Assembly: GCA_963854835.1 (NCBI GenBank)
Contig: OY978530.1
Location: 38,736,751 to 38,800,750, forward strand
From: Megamerina dolium
Taxonomy: Eukaryota > Arthropoda > Insecta > Diptera > Megamerinidae
Length of the DNA: 64,000 nt
Direction: 5' to 3'
The stretch's first letter is position 1; the number at the start of each line of letters is the position of its first letter. A program made the position numbers and the translations under genes. The notes beneath the pieces were generated by a model that was not told the DNA's origin, made no database searches, and saw only the letters and a list, made by a program, of their open reading frames with translations. This document shows positions 31,474 to 41,674 of the stretch, in pieces.

Positions 31474-34400
31474 GTGGTGTTTTCGCAAGGTAACGTGTCT
31501 AACTGCCTCAACCAGGTGGGGCTAGCGCAATCCTTGTTGTACTCATCGCAAGTCAACTCACTGGCTGTCATGTAGTTTGATCTGAGCGCTATGTGATGAT
31601 ACCTTTATTTGTTAATGAGGGGTAGTCATATAGCTTGCTCTGCTTACTCTGTGATGGCGCTTTCATTATTATTAATGGGGGCCCTCCATGTGGCGACCAC
31701 CGGGCAACGTCTTCCTGGCACCCGCTGGGAGGCGGCTGAAGTGAGTGGCGAAAATCTCCTCGGTTAGAGGTTGTGCGTTGGGTTTGGGACCCGCCACATA
31801 AAAAACCCCCCCAATGAAAAAAACAAATATGCCTCGGATAAGGACTACCGCTTTTGTTGATGACCCCCGCAAACGAAAAAAGGACCACGATTTACGGATA
31901 TGCACCTGGAATGTCCGATCCCTTTATAGGGAGGGTGCCTCTATCCAGCTGGTTGATGTCCTCGAAAAATACAGAGCTGACATCACCGCTCTCAAGGAAA
32001 TGCGATGGACATGACAGGGCTGCTCCAAAAGAGCGTCCTGTGACATCTACTACAGTTGCCATGCTGAAAGGCACGAATTAGGATGTGGATTTTTGGTCAG
32101 CAAGAGACTACGACATCTTGTCTCACAGTTCACGCCTGTGAACGCACGGCTGGCCACAATCCGCATCAAGGCAAAATTTTTCAACATCAGCCTTATATGT
32201 GCCCACGCTCCGACGGATGAGAAGGACAATGTGACCAAGGAGAGCTTCTTTCAGAGCCTCGAAGAAGCTTATGACCGCTACCTCGCCACGATATCAAAAT
32301 CGTGGTTGGCGACTTTAATCCCAGGGTGGGCAAGGAAGGTACCTTTGGTCCACCTGTCGGAAAATTCAGCCTCCACCAAAACACCTCCGATAACGGAATG
32401 AGGCTGATCGACTTCGCCGCAGCACGAAACATGGTAATTGGTGGTACCAGATTCCAGCATCGCGATATCCACAAAGCGACATGGCTGTCTCCAGATCAAC
32501 GTACAAGAAACCAAATTGATCATGTGGTGATTGACGGAAGGAATGCTTCCAGTGTGATGGACATGAAATCGATCCGTGGTGCCAACATCGACTCTGATCA
32601 CTACCTTGTTGCAGCTAAGGTGCGCACACGCCTATGTGTCGCAAATAACAAGAGAAGTCCCACACAGAGAAAGCTCGACGTCAGTAAGCTGCGATCACCA
32701 GAGACAGCAGATGCATTTTCCACTCGACTATCGGATCTGCTTATGCAGAACACTCCCCCACTTGATGATACATGCGCGCGGTGGACACATATATCCCACT
32801 CCATGACTACTGTTGCCGAGGAGGTAATCGGTTACTACCGGCCTCTGAGGAATGAGTGGTATGATCAGGAGTGTCGCGACGCTACCGCAGAGAAAGACGC
32901 CGCCTACAGAAAAACCCTGCGTGCAGGCGTAACGCGAGCTGTTAAGGAGCGGTATAGAGAGAAAAGGAGTGCAGAGAGACGTCTTTTCAGGCGCAAGAAG
33001 AGGGAGTTGGAAAGACGCGAGTGTGAGGAGATAGAGATGTGTACCGACAAGAATGAGACTCGAAAATTCTTTGAAAAGACTAAGCGCCTGAGTGGAGGTT
33101 TAAATCCCGGAGCCCCTTCTTGTCGTGATGGAAATGGGAATCTGGTTACGGATGTCCAGAGTGTACTGAGCCTATGGAGGGAACACTTCTCCACGTTACT
33201 GAATGGCGATGCTACGAACAATTCCGCCAGTGGAGGAGAATGCCCGATAACCCCAATTACAGATGATGGTGTTGATGTTCCACCACCCGACTATGACGAG
33301 GTTGAAACGGCCATTTTAAGGCTGAAGAAAAATAAAGCTGCAGGTGCTGATGGCCTGCCTGCCGAGTTGTTTAAGACCGGAGGCGATGAGCTGCTCACCC
33401 GCATGCACCAGCTCATAAGTAGAATATGGTCGGATGAAAGCATGCCTGATGATTGGAGGCTCAGTGTTCTCTGTCCTGTACATAAAAAAGGAGACCCCAC
33501 AATTTGCGCCAACTACCGTGGAATAAGTCTCCTGAGCATCGCATACAAGGTTCTATCGAGCGTACTGTGTGAAAGGTTGAAGCCTATGCTCAGCAACCTG
33601 ATTGGACCTTATCAGTGTTGCTTCAGACCTGGTAAATCCACCATCGACCAGATTTTCACACTGCGCCAAATCCTGGAGAACACCCAAGAAAAACAGATCG
33701 ACACACACCACCTATTTGTTGATTATAAAGCCGCTTTCGACAGTCCGGTAAGGGATTACCTCTATGCAACAATGTCTGAGTTCGGTATTCCTGCAAAGCT
33801 CATTCGACTCTGTAGAATGACACTGCATAACTCCTGTTGTGCAGTGAAAATTGGGAAGGACCTCTCCGCACCGTTTAATACCGAACGGGGTTTCAGACAA
33901 GGTGATTCGTTATCGTGCGACTTCTTCAATCTTATTATGGAGAAAATAATACGAGCTGCTGATCTACGGCATAATGGCACTATCTTCAACAAAAGTGTCA
34001 TGCTGTTAGCGTATGCCGACGATATTGACATAATCGGCATGAACAAGCGAGCAGTCAGTGCAGCATTCTCAGAGTTGGAAAGAGAGTCGCGTCGGATGGG
34101 TCTCACGGTGAACGAGGGCAAGACGAAGTATCTAGTGTCAACAAACAAAGAGTCCCGGCGTCTTGGACAGCACGTCACTGTTGACAACTACGCTTTTGAA
34201 GTAGTAAGGGACTTTGTCTATCTTGGAACCAGCATTAACAGCAGTAATGACGTCAGCTTGGAGATCATACGTAGGATAACTCTTGCTAACAGGTGTTACT
34301 TTGGGCTGAGTAAGCAATTGAGAAGTCGAGCCCTCTCTCGAAGAACGAAAACTACACTCTACAAGTCTCTCATCATCCTGTCCTAACATATGGCGCTGAA

Positions 34401-34826
34401 TCCTGGACAATTTCCACCTCGGATGAGCGAGTGCTTGGAGTTTTCGAGAGAAAAGTCCTACGCAAGATCTTTGGACCTATTTGCGTTGGTGGCGAGTACC
34501 GAATAAGGTACAACCATGAGCTGTACGAGCTGTATGCCGATATTGACATAGTAAAGCGCATCAAAATCCAGCGGCTGCGCTGGCTAGGTCATGTCGAGCG
34601 AATGGAAGAACAGGCTCCAACTAAGAAGGTGTTATATTCGGAACCCGCTGGAGGACGACGCAAAAGAGGAAGACCAAACCTCCGGTGGAAAGACCAAGTA
34701 CTGGAGAACCTGACGGCGCTTGGAATTTCTAACTGTCGCCAGCTAGCGAAGAACAGAGATGGCTGGCGAAGCATGTTATTTTCGGCCTAAATCGATACTC
34801 GGTTGTTATGGCCACATAAGTAAGTA
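31474..34826 (+). mobile_element. RTE-clade LINE, RTE2, full-length but broken
   Basis: Flanked by AGTAAGTCGTATTCTG (31458-31473 and 34827-34842). It carries about 340 bp of 5' UTR (31474-31813) missing from RTE1, and the same TAAG-repeat 3' end. The first bases of the duplication (AGTAAG) are like the tail, suggesting microhomology at priming. Confidence 0.93.
31814..34790 (+). pseudogene. RTE2 endonuclease-reverse transcriptase, three lesions
   Basis: Very similar to RTE1. Lesions: a TGA at about 32012 where RTE1 has GGA (RWTGQG region); a frame change near 32280; and loss of one G near 34377 that shifts the C-terminal part into 34431-34790. Catalytic YADDIDIIG and FVDYKAAFDS are kept. An extra change, QCCFRPG for QCGFRPG, hits a conserved RT Gly. 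Confidence 0.92.
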
Positions 34827-34842
34827 AGTAAGTCGTATTCTG

Positions 34843-35348
34843 CTCTTCGTAACCTCAGAATGACTACAGCATTTGTGCCATGTGAAACTAAACGAAAATT
34901 AATTCTCCAATTGCTGATCCCTATTTTAACATATTCTGATGTTGTTTACAGTAAGCTGGATTCCAGGTCCTTGCAAAAATTACGTGTAACATTCAATAAT
35001 GCTGTTCGTTACATTTACGGTTTAAAAAAGTTTGATCATGTCTCGGCCTATAGTGGAAATATTCTTGGTGTTGATTTTTCTAATTATCTTGATGCTAGAA
35101 ATTGCATCTTTTTATACAGACTTATCCACTCGCAGAGTCCAGCGTACTTGTATGATAAGCTTCAATTCTGTAGGTCGGGTAGAGGCAGAAATCTTCTTAT
35201 ACCAAGTTTTAATTTCAAAAATTCTAGTAGGTTATTCTTCTTTAGTGCTGTTAGATTGTGGAATTCACTTCCGGTACATATTAAAAATGCTGTTACTATG
35301 GCAAACTTTAAGCACCTAATTCTTCTACATTTCTCTAACAAACCTTAA
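34843..35348 (+). pseudogene. CR1-group LINE ORF2 C-terminus
   Basis: Reads TTAFVPCETKRKLILQLL, PILTYSDVVY, then SAVRLWNSLPVHIKN, the usual C-terminal motif of CR1 and related elements, and stops at TAA 35346-35348. It continues the frame broken by RTE2. Confidence 0.85.
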
Positions 35349-35351
35349 TTA

Positions 35352-35460
35352 AATTTTTTTTTTCTTTTCTTTTCTTTTCTTTCTCTCTCTCTCTCTCTCT
35401 CTTTCGCACGCACTTTCTTTTCTTTTCTTTTTCTTTGCCCTTTTCCCTTTTCTCGACAGC
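35352..35460. repeat. Pyrimidine tract (TTTTC)n(TC)n
   Basis: TTTTC repeats then TC repeats in the 3' UTR of the CR1-group LINE. Confidence 0.9.
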
Positions 35461-35622
35461 CCTATTTAGTTTTAAGCAATTACTTTATTCCTTTATTTTT
35501 TAAGCAATTTGTTGTTAATATCTTTGAAGTTGTTATTTCATGTTTACTCTGCGCATGTAAAAGATTATTATATCTTATATGTGAACTAAAATGGAATTAA
35601 ATAATAATAAATAATAATATCT

Positions 35623-35814
35623 ACTTTAAAAAAGAAAAGAAGTAAAAAAAACGATTTCTCAATAACTTATCAATATTGGAAAAATAACTGTTTTCAAACG
35701 AATGATCAGATTTTTGACACTTCAGAGAAAGAAAGGGTTTCCTTCAAATGACTTCAGAGTTGTCTGAAGTCGTTCTGGCAAGTAGGGTTGCAGGGTTGCA
35801 TGTGATGTGTAACT
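35623..35814. repeat. Interspersed repeat R, copy 2
   Basis: Match to 11732-11971 with a short deletion; the hairpin GACTTCAGA-GTTG-TCTGAAGTC is conserved at 35750-35771. It follows the CR1 tail directly. Confidence 0.75.
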
Positions 35815-35899
35815 ATATACGATATTATAATTATACATTCTACATTATGACAATAATTTACAATTAAAGGCAAAGTAAATTGTGATATGTATATTTGTA

Positions 35900-36090
35900 G
35901 TGGGCGCCGTAGCTCAGTGGTTAGGGTGTTGGCCTTCTGATCTGTAGGTCGTGGTTCAATCCCCGGCTGATGCATAACAAATTTAATATCGAAAACATTT
36001 TTCTTTCGAACGGTACCCACCTTTCGGCAAGCAATTTCAATTCTTCCGACAGTAACAACTTGCCATGAAAAAGCTACTAAAAGAACTATA
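35900..36090 (+). repeat. tRNA-derived SINE copy 3, 3'-truncated
   Basis: Head with TAGCTCAGTGG and GGTTCAATCCC, body to CTTGCCATGAAAAAGCT, then divergence at about 36090; the 3' half is absent. Confidence 0.85.
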
Positions 36091-36094
36091 AAAG

Positions 36095-36985
36095 AAAGAG
36101 ACGAGCAGATATTAGATCAACTTCTGTGTTTGCAAGTAGCTAGTACATTCAAACTAACTTTACTCAAAATTAAATATTTTACCTAAGGCTCATTTCATGA
36201 TTCATGAGTGCACATATGTTCTCTCGCTCACGAAACGTAAGTCAAATGTACAGAACACACCCAGCATAATTCAACAAAATGATGTGACAAGCAAACGTCG
36301 CATGTGCACTCAACCAGCCACAACCACATTGCCACGTTCTATTGGGTTGCAAGGGTCAAATTGGATAATGCAGCTAGTAAATACTAGCTGCATTTTTTTG
36401 CCAGGGAGTGCAAAAAAAACCCCGACTCGCTTATAATTTCTCTTTACATTTCAGTAGCCCATTCACAATAGGTCGCTTATCGTTAAACGAATTCAACTCA
36501 AACCGCTTATATGAATTAGCTAGCTAGCTTATTTTGTGTTCTTGCTTTGCATGCAATTCGATAAACTACCAGGTAGAACTACTTTTGCTAGTCGCTTGCA
36601 AAAGAATGCAGCTACTATTTGGTGCTAATAGTGTCGAATTGTGTTAATTGCTTTGAATAGAGACGCTGAATTTTGTGAACGTCTACCAAGCACAGTTTAT
36701 TTTGATAAATAATGATAATAGAGATAAATACTCTGAGCTGTGAAGAGTGTTTACCAACTGTCAACATGTCACATTTATAATAGAAATCCATTTTGTACTC
36801 TCAACCATAGTGAAATAGAGCAAGATCGTCACCGTGATAAATAATGGAATGCAATGATGAAATGTGTTGTGGGTGGGGCCTGCGTTGGGCACCGAATATT
36901 CTTCCTATTTTGTTTTCTCCTCGCAGTGCCTGTTCTCTGCCTTTTCCAGAATATGCGTTGTTCCTTATAAAACAATATCATTAGT
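36095..36985. other. Unassigned stretch with a palindrome
   Basis: No gene recognised. It contains the perfect palindrome at 36367-36394 (AATGCAGCTAGTA on both arms, 2-base centre) and GCTAGCTAGCT at about 36518. Confidence 0.5.
36367..36394. repeat. Perfect 13 bp inverted repeat, 2-base spacer
   Basis: AATGCAGCTAGTA - AA - TACTAGCTGCATT. It is not followed by a long T run, and there is no gene to terminate. Confidence 0.85.
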
Positions 36986-37590
36986 TATGTATCATTTCTG
37001 GCTCAATGGCTTTGTCAATAAGCAAAATATGCGTTATTGGTCAGCAACAAACCCACAAGTGCTTCTTGAGACACCGTTGCACCCGCAAAAAGTTACTGTT
37101 AGGTGCGGTTTTCATGCCGGAGGTGTTATTGGGCCGTATTTTTCCGTGGATGAAAACGACCGTCATGTTACCGTCAATGGAGAGCACTATCGTGCTATGT
37201 TGGAAGATTATTTGTGGCCAGAATTGGATGAACTTGACATCAGCGATATGTGGTTTCAACAAGACGGTGCCACTAGCCACACAGCACACGTCACAATCGA
37301 TTTATTGCAAGGCAAATTCGGTGAACGTGTTATCTCGAGAAATGGTCCGGTTGAATGACCGCCTCGTTCATGCGATCTAACACCATTGGATTTCTTTTTA
37401 TGGGGCTTTATCAAGTCACTGGTCTATGCCAACAAGCCAGCAACTTTAGACGAGCTCAAAGACAACATCCAACGCGAAATTGTCAACGTTCCGGTCGAAA
37501 TGTGTGCTAGAGTGGTGGAAAATTGGGTCAAAGAATCGACCGCTGCAAACGGGCTCGTGGTGGTCATATGACCGAAATCGAATTTCATTA
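36986..37590 (+). pseudogene. Transposase C-terminal half, one stop
   Basis: Reads HFWLNGFVNKQN, KVTVRCGFHAGGVIGPYF, MWFQQDGATSHTA (second catalytic Asp), then an in-frame TGA at about 37358 in place of a Trp, PPRSCDLTPLDFFLWG (third Asp), and ends ENWVKESTAANGLVV. Forty-one residues lie between the second and third Asp. The last residues are frameshifted (GHMTEIEFH in another frame). The first Asp is lost by truncation. Confidence 0.82.
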
Positions 37591-37686
37591 ATTCATGTGA
37601 TTCATAAATTTTAACTCAATATCTCAAATATTTCTGTGTTTTTTTAATAGATAAAATTGTTATGCCCCTAATGGAAAACCCTTTAT
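36986..37686 (+). mobile_element. DD41D-type mariner-superfamily fragment
   Basis: The 3' part of an element related to the one at 62415. Its right end reads, reversed, TATAAAGGGTTTTCCATTAG at about 37686, like the inverted repeat of that element. The 5' half, including the HTH, is missing. Confidence 0.8.
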
Positions 37687-37689
37687 ATG

Positions 37690-38335
37690 ATAAAGTGTTT
37701 ATGCATGTGTTCCGCATTTGTATGTATTTATGTCTTGTCCGTTTTTTTTATTTCGTTGTTCCCTAATGTAAAAATATAACCTTGTCTGTGATTGGTGTCA
37801 CGATTTACCTGTGTCTTTTGTTGAATCTGACCCTTGTGTGAAAACATTTTCAGTAGAGAAGAGATCTAGAAAGTGAAAGTGCGTAGATTAGATCGTGTGA
37901 GTTTTACTTGTGCAAATATAGATAAATATATATAATAAATACTTTTTTTTTTATTTTTTTTATTCCACGGGAAGAATATTTATAAGTGGCACATGCACGA
38001 AAGCCTTCGTCGACATCTTGAATATATGTTTTGAATTTGAATATGTCAACACTCCACCCGTGTGTTAACTGTGGGAGTAGGAGAATTATAATTTTAGATA
38101 AAAAGTTCCTGCTCTAGAAGTACAGCTGGCTTTTCAATTTCAACAAGTTTTCAAGTTCATTTTTGTTAGATATAATGCTGTTAATATTAAGATAAGTACA
38201 TTTCAGATTGGTATTCAGGGCCCTTTGTTGTACTTAGAGGATAATTATGGACGTCGATATTTAGTAATTATTTCTGAACTAATAATTTACTATTCACACA
38301 CTTAACACGCAGACTTACAGTCCCTAACGTCATGA
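37690..38335. other. AT-rich stretch, nothing recognised
   Basis: No open frame of note and no repeat that I could match elsewhere in the window. Confidence 0.4.
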
Positions 38336-38662
38336 CTTCCTGCATATTTACTACAATTGAAAATTCGCTTCTATGTATCTTCTATCAACTGTTATCTCTT
38401 TCACATCACTAACTAGGCCATTTTTGGATTCTATCACATTTTGAAGCGCATTCTATGTTTCTTTATTTTTCTTTCCCTGGACTTTTGGTTTCAGTATAAT
38501 TTTGTTATCATTTAGTTTCCTTATCTGAGCGAATGACATTTCATTGATTTCATTATTGTTGAAATTTTGTAAACCAATATCATTTATTTTGTTGTTAATT
38601 CGTTGATTAGTTGTGTTAAGATCTCCTTCTTCATTAAGTCTATTTTTATTTCCATATTATTT
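38336..38662 (-). pseudogene. Gag/ORF1-like relic with zinc-knuckle-like end
   Basis: A minus-strand frame of about 65 codons from 38662 (LNEEGDLNTTNQRINNKIND, then QIRKLNDNKIILKPKV) is broken by a stop near 38459, resumes (NALQNVIESKNGLVSDVKEI) and after a frameshift ends NCSKYAGSHDVRDC, reminiscent of a CCHC knuckle with one Cys replaced. It looks like ORF1 or gag of a retroelement; the family is not identified. Confidence 0.45.
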
Positions 38663-39154
38663 TCAGTTCTTATTTATGTGAGTTACTCTTTCAAAGAAAA
38701 ACAAAAGATAGTATTGGCGGAAATGGCGGAAGAATATGGCAAGCAAGACTACCTGTCGCCCAAAATAAACCAATGAAATCGCACAGGATACAAAATAACA
38801 AAGAAAAATAAAAGCACCACTACGAATCTCAATGATGACAACATGACTTATTTTTATTGGGCTCCATTATTGCCTGCTCGTACTCAAATATTCCACCATG
38901 GTTACGCGCCAGCTAGCTATGATAGAATGGCCGCGGTCCTAAACCGACCATGACGGAACAACAAGCAGACAATAAAAAAAATCACCTTCCCACATGAAAG
39001 ACAAACCCATGTCAACATATACACACACATTCACTCACTTACTTTATATGACTACTTTCACCGACGGATGCAGTATGGTGAGCTCATATGGTTCAATCGA
39101 TGTTGTTTTCCAGGATTCTTCGCGCGAGTTACATACTATAACCAACCACAGCCA

Positions 39155-39250
39155 CCAAAGCAGAACGTAGCAACAACAACAATCAACAATAACAGCGACA
39201 AACAACAACACCAACAACGATCAACAACACCAACAACAACAACTCCAGGT
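39155..39250. repeat. CAA-rich low-complexity tract
   Basis: Repeated CAACAACA / AACAACAACACCAACAAC units. Confidence 0.8.
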
Positions 39251-39262
39251 GCAACGACCCAA

Positions 39263-39337
39263 CATAATAAGCATTTTATTAAATTCATTTACTTTAGTTA
39301 AATAAGCATTTTATTAAATACATTTACTTTAGTTAAT
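39263..39337. repeat. Tandem duplication, about 37 bp unit
   Basis: Two near-identical copies of a unit beginning AATAAGCATTTTATTAAAT and ending TTTACTTTAGTTAA. Confidence 0.85.
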
Positions 39338-39732
39338 TAATCATTTTCACTTTTACAAACTGTCAATTATGCATTTTGCTTATGTTTTCGCAATATAATC
39401 AATAATGCGTAATAAACATTTTTACTTGTTAATGACTAAATCAATAAGCTATAAAATATATGTATTTTTAGTTTTAAGAGTGAGTTGTAAAACAGAAGTA
39501 GTGACTTGCATAATAAATGTAAATTTTAAGAAGATATATATTTTTTTTATTAAGTTCTATGAATTGAACTTATAACTCGCACACGTACCCTTCCCTATCT
39601 TGATTCTCCAATATTCCGGTGGATTGAAAAATCCCCTAGAAAAAACCGATGACTACCACACCTTGCTCGATATTTTGCTCTCGCTCTAAATTTTCTGCAA
39701 CAAAAGGCTGATAGAGTGCATATGTATATACA

Positions 39733-39935
39733 GTGGCTGCCGTAGCTCAGTGGTTAGTGTGTTGGTCTTCTGATCTGTACGTCGTGGGTTCAATCCCCGG
39801 CTGAAGCATAACAAATTTAATATCGAAAAGATTTTTCCTTCGAACGGTACACACCTGTTGGGAAGCACTTTGTAATTTTTCCGGCAGTAACAATATGCCA
39901 TGGAAAAGCTTAAGGAATTAATGTCACAAATTACA
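39733..39935 (+). repeat. tRNA-derived SINE copy 4, diverged
   Basis: Head TAGCTCAGTGG, box B GGTTCAATCCC, body CGAACGGTACACACCTGTTG; deletion after GGAAAAGCTTAAG relative to copy 1. Confidence 0.8.
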
Positions 39936-41241
39936 AAATCCCCGTAGGCATTCAATTGCTTGTTGGATCAAACAGGGGAGGAAAACACATACATGTACTT
40001 AGACAGGGGAAAAAAATATATATAACCTTGTCAATCACTTATACACTCTTTTTGAAGAAAAACAGAATATTAAATTTAAAACATGGAGAAGCAATTTAAG
40101 GGAAAGCTAAACAACAACAAAAAAAGATTGAAATTTGAAAATTAACTGTTCAACAAAAAAAAAAGTTAATCGTAGGAACCAAATACAACAAAATTTTGGG
40201 AGCAGGTTCGGTGGCTAAAACAATATATCTTCATTTGGGTTAACAAAAAATACCACCGAACAAACAACCCTGCCGTTGTCCACCAAGAGGTGTGTGCGTA
40301 TGTGTGGGTTCGTGCACACACTTGTATATGACGAAGAAAATATATTTTAGTTTTTTTCCACACAGATGCACGTATATTCGCGCATACACGTGCCACATTC
40401 GAGTGTCCAGTGCCGAGAGGACGAGTGGACATTTGCGGTACACTTTATAAAAAAATAATAAAACCATAAATTTCTGAACTTCTACAACTTATTTTTCTAT
40501 CCAACCTGGATGGTATGTGCTTCCGACTTTATTGTTTTGTTACTTCCTGCCACCTCAAAAAAATATGTTTGATAGAAAATCACTTGTAGAAACCTACATC
40601 AGTTTTGTTTATAAAAAAAAAGCGTTGAGTATGTGGGAAAGAGATGCCGGTGAGCTCATACCTTGGTTGCTTCCATTCTGATTCTTCTTTTGCCTCAATT
40701 ACCGAATGCATCTTCATTTATAACAAATTCAAGTTGCTTTTGCTTAACCGTTCTTAAATTATAAAATTACCACTAAATAGAAGTAAATATACAAAATATA
40801 TACAATACCATTACTCAAAATGTATGTAAAATCAAATTTTGATTTATTTAATTAATTTCGTTATGGAGAGAAATTCCGTATTGAGACGGAAGAGAAAAGC
40901 ACGTAAATTGCAAACCAATTGTTTCTTATGTATATCACTTTGTACAAAGAAAAAAAAACAAGATATATATATGCGTTTATGTATATTATTTATTACAATA
41001 AAAAACCTCGGGATATATACGAAATAAATTAAATATGTTTGACAGACATAAGTTTAATTATATAATTATATACAAAAAACCTCGAGATAAAAATGTACAA
41101 AAAATGCACAGTTCGTGTCGGGAAAAATTCAGGTAAGTAAAAAATGAAAAAGAACAAATAACCGAATGTATTGCTGAACACCGATTAAAAATGCAACTCG
41201 CCTTCTATAAAGGTGGCACCAAATCCACCAGACAGCGCGCG
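39936..41241. other. AT-rich intergenic DNA
   Basis: No gene supported; short open frames in both strands lack family resemblance or splice context. Confidence 0.4.
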
Positions 41242-41665
41242 AGTTTCATTTATGTTGCGGCACTACTTCGCAACACAATGGTTGATTAAAACGATTTCTT
41301 TAATTTGATTTTTTAAAGAGTTCTTTTTTATTACGATAGAGTTGGGTTAATTATAATTATTACCGTAGGGTTAAGGTATGATGAATTGGTTTGTTATTGT
41401 TGAAAATGAATGTTGGAGTGGAGCTGCTCCGTTCGGCACGAACCGTCACGTTTAAAACCCGAAAATATACTCTGTTCTTATTATCGCTTTAAGCGACTAC
41501 CAAGTCAAGATGTTGTAATGCTGCTTTAATTACAATATACTGACTTTGGGTTTTGTTATTTCTTTGCTCATGCAATGGTTCGCTACGGAATTTGCTGACG
41601 ATGCAAAATGCAACAACGGCATGATCGGCAGCAACTCCGTTGCGATATTCATCGAACCTATAACT
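41242..41665 (-). repeat. 3' LTR of the errantivirus-like element
   Basis: 424 bp, matching the second LTR over nearly all its length with scattered differences. The border motifs are AGTTTC and ACCTATAACT. A small hairpin GTTGCG...CGCAAC lies at 41254-41274. Confidence 0.88.
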
Positions 41666-41674
41666 CCCCTAGGG

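Larger units (their letters stand above)
24000..35619 (+). mobile_element. CR1-group LINE, dissected by later insertions
   Basis: Plus-strand ORF1 at 24115-25044 and ORF2 in four blocks (26401-28584, 31335-31473, 34843-35348), separated by the SINE block (25075-26250), LOA-like copy 1 (28597-31322) and RTE2 (31474-34826). The blocks join into one RT reading order, and the TSDs of each insertion match. The 3' UTR has a long pyrimidine tract and ends in AAATAATAAT repeats near 35595-35618. The 5' border is uncertain. Confidence 0.88.
38663..39732. other. Intergenic stretch with CAA-rich repeats
   Basis: Contains a CAA/ACA-rich tract at 39155-39250 and a 37 bp tandem duplication at 39263-39337 (TAAGCATTTTATTAAATTCA and following bases, twice). 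No gene supported. Confidence 0.5.

Noticed and set aside
31474..31813. Protein gene in the RTE2 5' region (minus strand)
   Set aside because: The frames lie in the RTE 5' UTR, and only the part shared with RTE1 is conserved.
36864..36985. N-terminus of a 164-codon protein fused to transposase
   Set aside because: The first 40 codons have no transposase similarity; the fusion begins at the truncation point of the element.
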